From contig NZ_JAAORI010000004.1 in NCBI RefSeq assembly GCF_017696075.1, positions 291,647 through 355,646 of the forward strand: 64,000 nucleotides of DNA, written 5' to 3'. Every line of letters starts with the position of its first letter. Position 1 is the first letter of the stretch. Shown piece by piece: positions 10,170 through 19,821 of this stretch. The notes beneath the pieces were generated by a model. It ran no database searches and was not told the DNA's origin. It worked only from the letters and a program-made list of their open reading frames with translations. A program made the position numbers and the translations under genes. This DNA is from Prochlorococcus marinus XMU1411. GTDB lineage: Bacteria; Cyanobacteriota; Cyanobacteriia; PCC-6307; Cyanobiaceae.

Positions 10170-10787
10170 ATGAAACTTAATCAAATAATTAATCTACATA
10201 AGGGCCTCACTGCATTTGTAGTTGTAGGTCTTATGATTTTTTTTGATAATTTTACGATCGCTCCGTACGTTTATTTAGCTCTGCATGGTACTTATGGATT
10301 CCTTTGGCTTCTAAAAGAAAAGATATTCCCAGATCCTTATTTTAAAGAAAAAATCAATTTTTTAACTTCAGTTACTGGTTTTATTTTCCTTGGAAGTTAC
10401 TGGGTAGCTCCCTACATTCTTATCTCATCACAGAAATCTGTTCCAAATATCGTAATAGCTGCATCTGTATCTATAAATATAATTGGTGTATTTTTACACT
10501 TTGCTAGTGATGCCCAAAAATATTTTTCTCTTAAATTAAAAAAAGATCTAATTAAAGAAGGATTTTTCAAAAATATTAGGAATACAAATTATCTAGGAGA
10601 AATACTGATTTATCTATCATTCGCTATACTTTCAATGAGTTTCATACCACTAGTAATTCTTGCAATATTTTTCTCTATAGTTTTTCTACCAAGAATGATA
10701 AAAAAAGATAAATCGCTCTCAAAATATGATTCATTCGAAGAATACAAAAAGAAAAGTGGTCTTATATTGCCAAAATTAAATGCCTAA
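10170..10787 (+). CDS. Membrane protein of the DUF1295/isoprenylcysteine methyltransferase-like fold
   Basis: The 205-aa polytopic protein has about five hydrophobic segments and a cytoplasmic loop with FFKNIRNTNYLGEILIYLSF, which matches the R-x-P/T-x-Y-x-G-E motif of DUF1295 and ICMT-like membrane enzymes, followed by PRMIKKDKSLSKYDSFEEY. The substrate is unknown. It overlaps the following gene by 8 bp, indicating co-translation. Confidence 0.75.
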   Translation: MKLNQIINLHKGLTAFVVVGLMIFFDNFTIAPYVYLALHGTYGFLWLLKEKIFPDPYFKEKINFLTSVTGFIFLGSYWVAPYILISSQKSVPNIVIAASVSINIIGVFLHFASDAQKYFSLKLKKDLIKEGFFKNIRNTNYLGEILIYLSFAILSMSFIPLVILAIFFSIVFLPRMIKKDKSLSKYDSFEEYKKKSGLILPKLNA

Positions 10788-11331
10788 TAACAACTTACCC
10801 AGTTGGAGGCAAGATTTAAAATCTTCTAGAAAAAAAGAGGGCAAATCACCCTCTAATAGATGGATACAGCTAGCAACAGTCAGCGAAGAAAATGAGCCAA
10901 GATTAAGAACTGTTGTTTTCAGAGGATGGCATAAAGATAGTTCAATGATTATTTTTACAGATAAAAGAAGTGAAAAAATTGGGCATTTAAAATCTAACCC
11001 TAATGCAGAAATATTATGGTTCTTTTTGAAAACCAAGTCACAATATAGATTCAAAGGAAAAATAAGTGAATTAAGTGATAACAAAAATTATTGGGATTTA
11101 TTATCAGAAAAATCAAAATCTTCTTGGTTTTGGGGATCTCCTGGAGAGAAAATAAATCCAAAAGTCCAATCTACTTATGAAATATTATCCAATCTACCCA
11201 AGTCAGAAAATTTTGTAGTTCTAAATTTTGAAATCGATTCAGTAGATCTTCTTAAATTAAAACAGCCTGTTCATAAACGATATCTTTGGGAAAAGATTAA
11301 TAAATGGGAAAAAGTTGAAATTAATCCTTAA
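10780..11331 (+). CDS. Pyridoxamine 5'-phosphate oxidase-like FMN protein (Alr4036 type)
   Basis: The 183-aa product has the split-barrel flavin fold: RWIQLATVSEENEPRLRTVVFRGW (about 27-50), FTDKRSEKIGHLKSNP, AEILWFFLKTKSQYRFKG and a C-terminal HKRYLWEKINKWEKVEINP. This arrangement fits the cyanobacterial/plant Alr4036-type PNPOx-like family. Whether it oxidises PNP or another substrate is not known. Its start overlaps the upstream gene. Confidence 0.82.
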   Translation: MPNNNLPSWRQDLKSSRKKEGKSPSNRWIQLATVSEENEPRLRTVVFRGWHKDSSMIIFTDKRSEKIGHLKSNPNAEILWFFLKTKSQYRFKGKISELSDNKNYWDLLSEKSKSSWFWGSPGEKINPKVQSTYEILSNLPKSENFVVLNFEIDSVDLLKLKQPVHKRYLWEKINKWEKVEINP

Positions 11332-11405
11332 ATATTTCTAAATTGTATATTTAGGTTGAAAAACATATACTGATCAGTCAGTTTTAAAAAAGAAGTATTA
11401 TTCAT

Positions 11406-11579
11406 ATGAATTTCTCAGAAATTCCTGAAAACCCTTTTATTTTTTTATCTTGGGTTACTGCTATAGGACTGTTTATAAGTCTTTCTGAAGCAACTATTAA
11501 GATTAAACTCGAGAAGAGAAACAGTTATCGCAAAAGGTTAGAGCTAATAAATAACCTTTATCCTAAAAAGTTAGCTTGA
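11406..11579 (+). CDS. Small single-helix membrane protein
   Basis: 57 codons from ATG. One hydrophobic helix (FIFLSWVTAIGLFISL, about residues 11-26) is followed by a basic tail ending LINNLYPKKLA. The tail motif (L-x-x-LYP) recurs at the ends of the small proteins at 22105 and 48758. The last 9 bases overlap the 3' end of the convergent DoxX gene. Not recognised as a known family. Confidence 0.6.
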   Translation: MNFSEIPENPFIFLSWVTAIGLFISLSEATIKIKLEKRNSYRKRLELINNLYPKKLA

Positions 11580-12122
11580 AGTATCCGAGAGTATGTTTGC
11601 TTGCAGAAATTGAAACAAACCGCCTTTACTTGTTTCTTGTTTAACTTCAACTTTCTTAGAAGATTTTGATTTTGTTGAAGGTATAATTTCGGCTTCATCT
11701 TCCGATTTCAAAATTCTGATAATGACTTCATCTAGAGAGAAATTACCAGGTCCTGTTAATGCAATTGAAGTTGCTGAAGCGAAATATAAAAGTAAAAGCT
11801 CTAGTAAAAAAATATTAAAACCTGAAGTAACAAGTGCGTGATATATAGCTACAGAAATTGTTCCAACAATTGCCAATGCTCCGAATCTTGTGGCCAAGCC
11901 GATAATTAATAACCAACTACCACCTATTTCTGAGAATGCAGCTATGTATGATAAAAATATTGGGAATGGGAGATGTAATGGTCTTACAAAAGCATCAGCA
12001 AAATTTTCTATATTTGCTAATTTCTCATAACCGTGATGAATAAGAACAGTTCCAGTTATAACTCTAAGAATTAATAAAGCAGTATCTTTGCTAAACGACT
12101 TGGTAAGAATTGTTGAAAGCAC
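11571..12122 (-). CDS. DoxX-family membrane protein
   Basis: 183 aa with four hydrophobic helices and the DoxX signature: LILRVITGTVLIHHGYEKL at about 17-35, HLPFPIFLSYIAAFSEIGGSWLLI and LELLLLYFASATSIALTGPG. A Lys/Ser-rich cytoplasmic tail of about 45 residues follows. DoxX proteins are linked to quinone/redox membrane functions, but the role here is unknown. A second DoxX-like gene is at 38169. Confidence 0.85.
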   Translation of the reverse strand: MLSTILTKSFSKDTALLILRVITGTVLIHHGYEKLANIENFADAFVRPLHLPFPIFLSYIAAFSEIGGSWLLIIGLATRFGALAIVGTISVAIYHALVTSGFNIFLLELLLLYFASATSIALTGPGNFSLDEVIIRILKSEDEAEIIPSTKSKSSKKVEVKQETSKGGLFQFLQANILSDTSS

Positions 12123-12257
12123 TATAAAAAAATTATCCTTAAGTAAAAATAACTAGTCACAGTATCCATCGTGGATTAAAGAGCAAAAGTCGCACCTAAA
12201 TAAGTATTTATACTTACGTACCAAAGGGGTTTTTTTCTGATTAGGAATTCAACTAAG

Positions 12258-13412
12258 TTAAAAATTATTTTTTGAAAAATTTTCTAATATTCTCTGATTT
12301 ATTTTTGGAATATTTTCTTTAAATTTAAAAAACCCTCTTTTAGCAAATTTCCAAGCAAATAAATCTTCATCCCTTACAAGATTAAAAATTTTTTTATGGT
12401 GTAAATTTTTAAACTCAGTTATGAAATCATAATTTTCTCCCACTCCAGGATAAATAATGTCTATTTCGTTAGTATTTTTAAAAGTATTTTCCAATGAATA
12501 AGGATCAATCTGTTCAACATTATCAAACTGCTCTACAAATTCAGAGACCAAATCTTGTTTAAATTTCAAAACAGATTCAGACAATTTAATTTGTCTTTGT
12601 TCATTTTTTAAAAGAATAATAAATACTTTTTTGTAGCTTGGAAGTAAATTTTTAAGGGTTGCAAGGTGCAAATCATTTTCAAACATAATCAGATTATCTG
12701 ATTTAGGATCCATATCATTTTTATAAATCTCATCTTCAAATGGTATTTGGTTAGATTCTTCAAGAAAAATTTGTTGATTACTTATTTTTTCTACATTAAA
12801 TCTATTATTTGAAAACTTTCGGAGGTTTGATGATGAAAAAAGATATTGTTTTCCCTTCGTTTGCAATCCTCCGACCCATCTCCAGCTAAGGAGATTAGAT
12901 GAAGCATCTCCATCAAAAAGATATTTAAAGAAAAACTTTGCTCCCAATTGCCATGGGAGGCCTAAATTAAATATCCAAGTACTTGCAAACCACATTCTTG
13001 TATGGTTATGCAAATAGTTATACTGCTTTAATTCATGGACCCAAGAATTAAAAAAATCTAATTCTGTATTGCCATTAATTGCACTTTCATATAGCTCATA
13101 ATCAAAATCAAGATTGTTTTCTAAAATAAAATTTCTCCAAACTTTAGGTCTATTTTCCATCCACCCTTTCCAATAAACTCTCCAAAATATTTCTTCAACA
13201 AATTTAGTTGAATTTTTGATTTTGTACTTACTTTTAATATCATGGATCAGATCATATTCGGATAATATTCTATGAGTAATGAAAGGCGATAATTTTGAAA
13301 CTGAACTTTCGTTATTTGGCCCAAAATCAAAATTTCTTAATTTTGCATAATCATTGATTTTGTATTTTGCAAAATTTTCCCAGGTATTTTGAGCTTTTAA
13401 TAAAAATGACAT
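12258..13412 (-). CDS. Photolyase/cryptochrome FAD-domain protein with atypical domain order
   Basis: The 384-aa product begins directly with a photolyase-like FAD-binding helical domain: LSPFITHRILSEYDL, FVEEIFWRVYWKGWMENRP, YNYLHNHTRMWFASTWIF, LGLPWQLGAKFFF and DGDASSNLLSWRWVGGLQTK (to about residue 195). The usual N-terminal alpha/beta antenna domain is missing. Instead, residues about 245-375 form an alpha/beta-like region (NLIMFENDLHLATLKNLLPS, VFIILL, IIYPGVGENYDFITEF, FAWKFAKRGFFKFKENIP) that looks like an antenna domain moved to the C-terminus. DNA repair activity is possible but not proven. Confidence 0.8.
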   Translation of the reverse strand: MSFLLKAQNTWENFAKYKINDYAKLRNFDFGPNNESSVSKLSPFITHRILSEYDLIHDIKSKYKIKNSTKFVEEIFWRVYWKGWMENRPKVWRNFILENNLDFDYELYESAINGNTELDFFNSWVHELKQYNYLHNHTRMWFASTWIFNLGLPWQLGAKFFFKYLFDGDASSNLLSWRWVGGLQTKGKQYLFSSSNLRKFSNNRFNVEKISNQQIFLEESNQIPFEDEIYKNDMDPKSDNLIMFENDLHLATLKNLLPSYKKVFIILLKNEQRQIKLSESVLKFKQDLVSEFVEQFDNVEQIDPYSLENTFKNTNEIDIIYPGVGENYDFITEFKNLHHKKIFNLVRDEDLFAWKFAKRGFFKFKENIPKINQRILENFSKNNF

Positions 13413-13688
13413 TTTCTCATAACTTTAAAAAATTTTTTTTTGTATTGATAGAAATTTCAAAAATTTTCCTTCAAATTAATCCTTAAATTTTCTATTTCAC
13501 TTTTAAGTAAATATGTTTGGTTGAAGTATTTAATTTAAACGCCTTATAAGTACATTTTATACTCTTAAATCACTCTCTGCGTAGGAGGATATTTAGTGGT
13601 CAATTACTTTTTAGATCTAATTTTAATTTTCAAATCTTCATTTAAATGATTTTTTCTAAAAGATTTTTAAATATTTATCAAAATTATT
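13413..13688 (+). other. AT-rich intergenic spacer
   Basis: 276 bp between the divergent photolyase-like and ligase-like genes. It contains no convincing ORF. A GTAGGAGGATATTTAGTGG stretch near 13582 looks like a ribosome-binding site, but the following frame closes at once. Confidence 0.4.
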
Positions 13689-14438
13689 ATGAATAATTTA
13701 TTAGTGAGAAATGTTAAGTATATAGATGAACAATACAGAATAGGTGAAGGCATAATTTCGGATGATGCATTTAAGCAACTTGAAAAGCTCTTTATTCCTG
13801 TTGATCCAGAGCCTGACTACTTTAATCAAAAAAATAATAAACTTTTGCCAAAATTAGCCAAAGAAAACTATAAAGAATTTTTGGAAAGTTTATTAACAAA
13901 AACAAGATTAAGCATTCAACCAAAAATTGATGGCTGTGCTATTGCAATTAGATATGTAGATGGCAAGTTTAATAAAGCTATTACAAAAAAAGGATTTGAT
14001 GTCTCAAGCAAAATTAAACAAATTAAAAATGTCCCCGATTGTATTCCTATCAAACGAGATTTTCAAATTAGAGGTGAACTATACGCTACAAACCAAGTTG
14101 CCGGCATTTCCAAAAGAATTACGAGAAAATACCTCAATGATAAAAATGGGATTGGAGAAAGTCTCCGCTTTTGCTGTTTCCAAATACTTAATGGAAGACT
14201 TAATCAATACGAAACCCTTAACTATCTTAAAAAATGTGGCTTCAGCACCCCTGACAGTTACTTCACAAATAATACAAGCGAAATCCAAATATATAAAAAA
14301 ACTTGGTTAGAGAAAAAAATATTTGCGAAATATCCAACTAATGGGATAGTTATAAAAATAAATAGTAGGAAATTACAGTTACTGAGAGAGAAAAGTTTAT
14401 CTCAAAATAAGGAATGGCAATATGCAATTGAAAAATAA
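13689..14438 (+). CDS. Minimal NAD-dependent DNA ligase homologue (adenylation domain only)
   Basis: The 249-aa protein matches the LigA nucleotidyltransferase domain: motif I K-x-D-G in IQPKIDGCAIAIRY (about 77-90), motif III RGELY, motif IV YPTNGIVIKIN and a motif V remnant WQYAIEK at the C-terminus. The N-terminal Ia segment is reduced to GIISDDAFKQLEKL, where the Tyr and Asp usually used for NAD binding are Phe and Lys. OB-fold, zinc finger, HhH and BRCT domains are absent; full LigA is about 670 aa. Ligase activity is doubtful. Confidence 0.8.
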   Translation: MNNLLVRNVKYIDEQYRIGEGIISDDAFKQLEKLFIPVDPEPDYFNQKNNKLLPKLAKENYKEFLESLLTKTRLSIQPKIDGCAIAIRYVDGKFNKAITKKGFDVSSKIKQIKNVPDCIPIKRDFQIRGELYATNQVAGISKRITRKYLNDKNGIGESLRFCCFQILNGRLNQYETLNYLKKCGFSTPDSYFTNNTSEIQIYKKTWLEKKIFAKYPTNGIVIKINSRKLQLLREKSLSQNKEWQYAIEK

Positions 14439-14546
14439 TATTAAATAGTACCTTCAAAAAGAGCTCACGATACTGACTTCCAGTATTTACAGTGGAAGAA
14501 TAATTAAATTTTGGTTAAATTCCAAAGCAATTTGCAGGATTACTAA

Positions 14547-15476
14547 ATGACTGCCACTATTTCTAGACCTAAAATCTCTAACTGGGAAACATCTAATATT
14601 CCAAACCTTACAGGCAAAACAGCTCTAATTACTGGTGCGAATAGTGGTCTTGGATACTACACTGCAAAGGCCTTTGCAGAAAAAAATGCTCATGTTGTTA
14701 TAGCTTGTAGATCGCTTGAAAAAGCTAAACAAACTATCAAAAAACTCAAAGGTTTTAATCCTGAAGGATTATTTACACCTTTAGAATTAGATTTGTCAGA
14801 TTTAAACAATATTGTTCAAGTTCAGTCCAAAATTTTTGATAATTTTGAAAATTTGGATTTACTAATCAATAATGCAGGCATTATGCATCCGCCTAAAACT
14901 CTTAGTGCCCAGGGATATGAAATACAATTTGCAGTTAATCATCTAGCTCACATGCTTTTGACCCTAAAGCTACTTCCAATTATTGAAAAAAAAGAAGAAT
15001 CTAGAATAGTGACGGTTACTTCTGGAGCACAATTTTTTGGCAAAGTTGGTTGGAAAAATCTTAAAGCTGAGAACTATTACAACAAATGGGAATCTTACTC
15101 TAATAGCAAATTGGCAAATGTAATGTTTGCTTTGGAACTAAATGAAAACTTAAAGCACAAAAATATACTTTCTTTAGCTGCTCACCCAGGAATTGCAAAA
15201 ACAAATCTCTTTACTGCTCAAAAACCTAACCCTAGTCCATTAGAAATTTTCTCCTTGGAATTATTTAGCCCTATTTTTCAAACTGCTGAGATGGGTGCTT
15301 TACCTCAACTTTTCGCAGCTACTTCACCAGATGCAAAAGGCGGTGACCATTATGGTCCTAGATTTAATTTCAGAGGTCATCCAAAACTATCCCCTACTTC
15401 TCCTTTCGCTATGAATAAAAAAGAAAGAAAAAATTTATGGGAAAAAAGCCTTGAAATACTTAGTAACTTCTTATAA
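14547..15476 (+). CDS. Short-chain dehydrogenase/reductase
   Basis: 309 aa. Cofactor motif TGxxxGxG is present as LITGANSGLGYYTA (about 28-41), followed by INNAGIM (about 109-115), a catalytic Ser region (VTVTSGAQ) and YSNSKLAN (Tyr-x3-Lys). Sequence style is of the retinol dehydrogenase/protochlorophyllide reductase-like SDR group, but the POR-specific Cys pattern is not evident, so the substrate is left open. It converges on the next gene, overlapping 6 bp. Confidence 0.87.
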   Translation: MTATISRPKISNWETSNIPNLTGKTALITGANSGLGYYTAKAFAEKNAHVVIACRSLEKAKQTIKKLKGFNPEGLFTPLELDLSDLNNIVQVQSKIFDNFENLDLLINNAGIMHPPKTLSAQGYEIQFAVNHLAHMLLTLKLLPIIEKKEESRIVTVTSGAQFFGKVGWKNLKAENYYNKWESYSNSKLANVMFALELNENLKHKNILSLAAHPGIAKTNLFTAQKPNPSPLEIFSLELFSPIFQTAEMGALPQLFAATSPDAKGGDHYGPRFNFRGHPKLSPTSPFAMNKKERKNLWEKSLEILSNFL

Positions 15477-15737
15477 ATTTTTCATTTTTACTAACTTTAG
15501 AAAATACTTCAAGATATGTAATTCACTCTCTGAGAGTTTCATAAATTCTGTTAAGGCATCATAATTTTTTTCATCAATTTTTTTTGACAATTTAATAAAA
15601 CTATCATGGTTTTCATTAACAAAGCGCTCAGCAATCTGAGACGGAGTTAAACCCTGTTCAATTAATTCACCTGGAGCATTTTTCTCCCACTTTTCATAAA
15701 ACCAGGAGAACCAATATTTTGAAGTATTTTCTTCCAT
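15471..15737 (-). CDS. Small conserved protein, paralogue of the 26205 gene
   Basis: 88 aa, acidic and helical. It aligns through most of its length with the 105-aa product at 26205-26522: WFSWFYEKWE versus WFKWLTREL, QIAERFVNENHDS versus DVAEDFISLNKIA, and DALTEFMKLSESELHILKY versus DTLDQFLKLTECEMHVFRM. The shared LTE/DQF-x-KL-x-E-x-E-x-H motif identifies one family. Function is unknown. Confidence 0.7.
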   Translation of the reverse strand: MEENTSKYWFSWFYEKWEKNAPGELIEQGLTPSQIAERFVNENHDSFIKLSKKIDEKNYDALTEFMKLSESELHILKYFLKLVKMKNL

Positions 15738-15837
15738 TAATTAAATTTTCTTTGGCAAATTCTATAAATACATAAGAAAGATCTCATAATTGAATTACCC
15801 CTTAAACACAATTAATATAAATGCAATTATTAATTTA

Positions 15838-17235
15838 ATGATAGATAATCATTCTAGTAAAGAAAATATTAATCTTGTAATTGGATTAGGTAAATCTGGA
15901 TTTTGGGCTGCCAAGTATTTGAGAAGCATCAATAAGAGAGTAATTGTTTGGGAAAGTAAAGATGGGATAGAATTCTTAGAAAGAAAAACAGAATTAGAAG
16001 AGCTTAATATACTAGTTTCTCTGAATAAAGAATTTGTATTTGAAGAAATTCAACCTTTTGTAAAAGAGATCGAATCTGTTGTTGTAAGTCCATCAATACC
16101 TTATGACCACATAACTATTATTGAATTAAAAAAAAAGGGAATTAAAGTAATTGGAGAAATTAATGTTGCATGGGAAATTTTAAAAGACACAAATTGGATA
16201 GGTATTACTGGCACTAATGGCAAGACTACTGTTACTCATCTATTAAGCCATATACTCTGTGATACTGGATTATATGCTCCTTTTGCTGGAAATATTGGTA
16301 CACCTTTATGTAAATATGCTCACTCCAAAAAACATGAAAAAATTGATTGGGTTGTAGCTGAATTAAGCAGTTATCAAATAGAAATATCTCCAGAAGTAAA
16401 ACCTAATATTGGAATATGGACAACCTTCACAGAAGATCATCTTGAAAGACATAAAACACTTGAAAACTATTTCAACATAAAAAAAAGCTTGCTAGAAAAA
16501 TCTGATTTTAGAATTTATAATTATGACGATAAAAACCTAAGAGATCACTACGGTTCGCTATCAAAAGGGCTTTGGATAACAACTAGTTTCTATAAATCAA
16601 ATATTATTCAATGCGATTATTGGATAGATGATCAAGCATACATTGTTGAGAGAGGACAGAAATTATTCAAACTTGAACATTTTTCTTTAAAAGGAATGCA
16701 TAATCTACAAAATCTTTTATTGGCAATTGCAGCAGCAAGAAAAGTTGGATTATCTGGGAAGAAGATTAAAGATTCTTTATCTAATTACAAACAATTACCC
16801 CATAGGATGGAAACAATTTATAAAAATAAGGATCTGGAAATAATTAATGATAGTAAAGCTACAAATTTTGACTCTTCTATTGCAGGAATAAGTTCAATTG
16901 AAGGTCAAATAATAGTCATTGCTGGGGGTAGATTAAAAGGGAATGAATATAGTGAGTGGATAAAAGTTTTAAAGAAAAAAGTTAAATGTGTTTTCCTTTT
17001 CGGAGAAAGCTCAAAAGTCCTAAAAATGGCGCTTATTAATGAAGGATTTAAAAAAAATATTTTTGAATTTTCAGAACTAAAAGAGCTTTTAAATTTTGTT
17101 TTTCATTATTTACAAAATAATAAGGTTGGAACATTATTATTCTCACCTTCATGCTCTAGTTTTGATCAATTTAAAAATTACGAAGAGCGTGGAGATTATT
17201 TCAAGAAACTAATAAGTGAAAAAATTAAAGGTTAG
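15838..17235 (+). CDS. murD: UDP-N-acetylmuramoylalanine-D-glutamate ligase
   Basis: MurD adds D-Glu to UDP-MurNAc-Ala in the cytoplasm. Visible motifs: [15 protein letters not shown] at the N-terminus, the ATP-binding [24 protein letters not shown], the HLERHKT/NYF region, [14 protein letters not shown] and [22 protein letters not shown] choose ATG at 15838 because the Rossmann strand begins 12 residues later. An in-frame TTG at 15790 would add 16 residues. Confidence 0.94.
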   Translation: MIDNHSSKENINLVIGLGKSGFWAAKYLRSINKRVIVWESKDGIEFLERKTELEELNILVSLNKEFVFEEIQPFVKEIESVVVSPSIPYDHITIIELKKKGIKVIGEINVAWEILKDTNWIGITGTNGKTTVTHLLSHILCDTGLYAPFAGNIGTPLCKYAHSKKHEKIDWVVAELSSYQIEISPEVKPNIGIWTTFTEDHLERHKTLENYFNIKKSLLEKSDFRIYNYDDKNLRDHYGSLSKGLWITTSFYKSNIIQCDYWIDDQAYIVERGQKLFKLEHFSLKGMHNLQNLLLAIAAARKVGLSGKKIKDSLSNYKQLPHRMETIYKNKDLEIINDSKATNFDSSIAGISSIEGQIIVIAGGRLKGNEYSEWIKVLKKKVKCVFLFGESSKVLKMALINEGFKKNIFEFSELKELLNFVFHYLQNNKVGTLLFSPSCSSFDQFKNYEERGDYFKKLISEKIKG

Positions 17236-17355
17236 TAAATCCATTTTTTGTTCAAGTATCATTTCGTAATTTTCAGGTCGGTCATCACAACCGTCTCCCC
17301 TCTAGCAAATATTCACTTATTTAGTTAGATTTTGACTATAAATTAACTACTAGCA

Positions 17356-17670
17356 ATGAGTGAATCTAACAATTTACCTCAAGCAATAAGCCATAAAAAA
17401 TTAAGTAACTTGATGCTTAAAGCACAAAAGGATTCTCATTTTTCTGACGAATTAGCAGAAATAGAAAGCCCCGAACAAAGAGAATTTGAAGAGTTAATAA
17501 ACAATTGGGAAGCTTCAACTAAGAAGGTAGTTAATGAGTTATCAAAAAGAAAAGATAATTTACTAAAAGATAAATCACCAAATTCCTTAATTGCTCTTGG
17601 TGCTATGGAAGTTCATCTCAACATGGCTTTGCAAGCCTTAAATGCATTTAATAAAGGGGTTGATGGGTAA
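17356..17670 (+). CDS. Conserved hypothetical helical protein
   Basis: 104 aa, soluble, highly charged and predicted all helical (LSNLMLKAQKDSHF, EFEELINNWEASTKKVVNEL, SLIALGAMEVHLNMALQALNAF). ATG start, 120 bp after murD. No family is recognised. A GTCGGTCATCACAACCGTCTCC stretch upstream may form a short CGGT/ACCG hairpin. Confidence 0.6.
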   Translation: MSESNNLPQAISHKKLSNLMLKAQKDSHFSDELAEIESPEQREFEELINNWEASTKKVVNELSKRKDNLLKDKSPNSLIALGAMEVHLNMALQALNAFNKGVDG

Positions 17671-17684
17671 AATTAAAATATAAA

Positions 17685-18416
17685 TTATAAGTAAGGCATC
17701 GAAAATAAGAGAAAATCTAGTTCTTTTTCAGTATCTATAGAGACATCATCATAATAATCAACTTCAAAACCCAAGCCATCTCCAGATTCGAGACATACAT
17801 TTAGATTAGAGTCTTTACTTTTTAATAAAAGATTACCTTCTATTATTTGTATCCAATTATATTTATCGATTTTTAATGGCAATTTTTTTTCTTTAATTGG
17901 CTTATATTTACAACGCCATAAAGAGATACTTTGATTTAGAAAAAGCTTATTATTTTTACCGTCTTTGTAATTAAAAATAAGATTATCCCACAACTCTTCA
18001 TTTAATGAAATTTGATCATATCGGGGTTTGATATTTTCTTTTTGAGGGTATATCCAAATCTGGAACAACTTACAGGTCTCATTTTCTTCATTCTTCTCGC
18101 TATGAGAGATTCCAGTACCTGCAGACATAACTTGTACTTCATCTTTGTGAATTTTTCCAAGATTATCTAACGAGTCTCTATGAGTTATTGCTCCTTTTGT
18201 TACAACAGTAATTATTTCCATATTTGCATGAGAATGTGTATTAAATCCTGCATGAGGAGAAATAATATCTTCGTTTATAACTCTAATTTTCCCAAAATTA
18301 TCCCATTTTGGATCTCTATGTTCTGCGAAAGAAAATGAATGCCTCGAATTTAGCCATTCTCTAGTCGATCTAAATCTTTCTTGAGATTTCCTTATTTTAA
18401 TTATTTTCAAAGACAT
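17685..18416 (-). CDS. Pirin-family cupin protein
   Basis: The 243-aa protein has the bicupin pirin signature. SRHSFSFAEHRDPKW (about 24-38) and ISPHAGFNTHSHANMEIITVV supply the metal-binding His cluster, followed by GTGISHSEKNE. Bacterial pirins include quercetin dioxygenases (YhhW type) and metabolic regulators; the substrate here is unknown. The second cupin is more diverged. Confidence 0.88.
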   Translation of the reverse strand: MSLKIIKIRKSQERFRSTREWLNSRHSFSFAEHRDPKWDNFGKIRVINEDIISPHAGFNTHSHANMEIITVVTKGAITHRDSLDNLGKIHKDEVQVMSAGTGISHSEKNEENETCKLFQIWIYPQKENIKPRYDQISLNEELWDNLIFNYKDGKNNKLFLNQSISLWRCKYKPIKEKKLPLKIDKYNWIQIIEGNLLLKSKDSNLNVCLESGDGLGFEVDYYDDVSIDTEKELDFLLFSMPYL

Positions 18417-18503
18417 AAATACTAAGAAATAAATATGGTGTATTTGTGTAAATTAAATATTTTTGAAAATTATAAATTATTAATAAGTGAAATTACTTTT
18501 TAT

Positions 18504-18632
18504 TTATTTGTTAATTTTGCTTTGTGCTTTATTTGCTTTATTAATTATTTTTTTTGCTTCTTCTCTTGTCGAACATTTTTCTGCCTCAACGTTTAAGTTT
18601 TTTAGTTTATTTAATTGCTTTGAAATTTTCAT
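18504..18632 (-). CDS. Small helical peptide (42 aa)
   Basis: 42 codons from ATG, all charged and helical: KISKQLNKLKNL, then EAEKCSTREEAKKIINKANK. The segment C/G-T/S-R-x-EA-x-x-x-I-x-K-A-x-K resembles the 45-aa protein at 51517 (TGRKEAVGLIHKAAKLK), suggesting a small family. It lies alone in a 300-bp gap, with no clear ribosome-binding site. Confidence 0.5.
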   Translation of the reverse strand: MKISKQLNKLKNLNVEAEKCSTREEAKKIINKANKAQSKINK

Positions 18633-18715
18633 ACAAGTTTAAATTACCAAGTAGAAATTAACACATATTTAATGGAATAGCTAAAAATATTAGGTTTGCA
18701 TTTGAACCTTAGTAC

Positions 18716-19252
18716 CTAAAAATAAGATTGGAGGATGGAATTATCTGAACAATATAAAGGATGTATTGGATTATCTTTGATTGTTTTTTTAATAAAAAGC
18801 GGTCCAAGAGAGTTATCAAAATTATTTTTCCTAATTAAATTATATTGCATTATTTTTTTTGCTATTTTTTTATTTCTATTTAGAAATTTCCCTTTATTTC
18901 CCCAACCTAACCATAAATCACAATTTTTATCTTCAGACCAGTGTTTTAAGTTTTTATAAATATGATTGTTGTTTAGATAACCTACAGGGTTTTTGTGATT
19001 AAAAAGTTTCTCTGGTTTGCTTGAAATAAGAGCAAATAGATTGATTAATTTTACTTTGCCGTAATTATTATTTTTAGAAATTTTGATTATCTTTTTTGTT
19101 GTATTATCTAAGAAATCTTCATCCGATAATGAGGGATTTAGACCAATAAAGATAATTTCCTTTGTAGATTTAGAAATCTTATAACTTAGACTCCATCTAT
19201 ATAATTTGTTAGCACTTATTAAACAATTTCTTTCTAGAAATAAATTTCTCAA
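18716..19252 (-). CDS. DUF1643 family protein
   Basis: 178 aa. The pattern YRWSLSYKISKSTKEIIFIGLNPSLSDEDFLDNTT matches DUF1643, where a Y-R-x-x-L start and G-L-N-P-S-x-A/S-D-x-x-x-D-x-T loop are diagnostic, followed by LINLFAL and DLWLGWGNKGK. Function of the family is unknown. It overlaps the upstream membrane gene by 4 bp. Confidence 0.82.
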   Translation of the reverse strand: MRNLFLERNCLISANKLYRWSLSYKISKSTKEIIFIGLNPSLSDEDFLDNTTKKIIKISKNNNYGKVKLINLFALISSKPEKLFNHKNPVGYLNNNHIYKNLKHWSEDKNCDLWLGWGNKGKFLNRNKKIAKKIMQYNLIRKNNFDNSLGPLFIKKTIKDNPIHPLYCSDNSILQSYF

Positions 19253-19740
19253 CCTAAACCTACACCTCTAGCCATAAGAGTGGCAAACAAGGGTATTGTT
19301 GCAAAGCCAACTAATTCAGTAGTAATGATGAGTCTGAACCTCTTAACTAGATTCTCAGATATTTCAGGTAATTTATTCTTACTTAATGGAATAGCCCATA
19401 AGATATATGTTGTTGTTGGGTATAAAGAAAGTAATCCCACCAGAATGTAAAGAGAAACCTTTATCCAAAACACAGGGTTACCTGTATAGAAATCACCTCC
19501 TTGACCAAAATACTTAACACGCAAAATCCCAGTAACTAATATTGCAACTCCTGCCAAACCATAAACCACATCTGCAATTATCATTGAGATCGTCTCATTT
19601 CTATTAAGACCTACTTTGAGAGTCAATCTTTCAAACAAAAGAGAACCGAAACACAAAATAATTCCTAAATAATGAACATATGCTACTAATGCACTTTTAG
19701 CAATTTCACCTGTTAATAAAGTTCCTAATAACATGTTCAA
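19249..19740 (-). CDS. DUF2214 membrane protein
   Basis: 163 aa with four hydrophobic helices (about 13-33, 50-68, 85-108, 135-160). HYLGIILCFGSLLFERLTLK and DVVYGLAGVAILVTGILRVKYFGQG fit the cyanobacterial/proteobacterial DUF2214 family. Role unknown. Its stop overlaps the DUF1643 start (ATGA type), so the two are co-expressed. Confidence 0.82.
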   Translation of the reverse strand: MNMLLGTLLTGEIAKSALVAYVHYLGIILCFGSLLFERLTLKVGLNRNETISMIIADVVYGLAGVAILVTGILRVKYFGQGGDFYTGNPVFWIKVSLYILVGLLSLYPTTTYILWAIPLSKNKLPEISENLVKRFRLIITTELVGFATIPLFATLMARGVGLG

Positions 19741-19821
19741 GTCAAAATTTATACAATCCTAACCACCAAATGAAGAATTTGTTTAGAAATAAATTAATAA
19801 CTTAAAAGCAAGGTATTAAAT

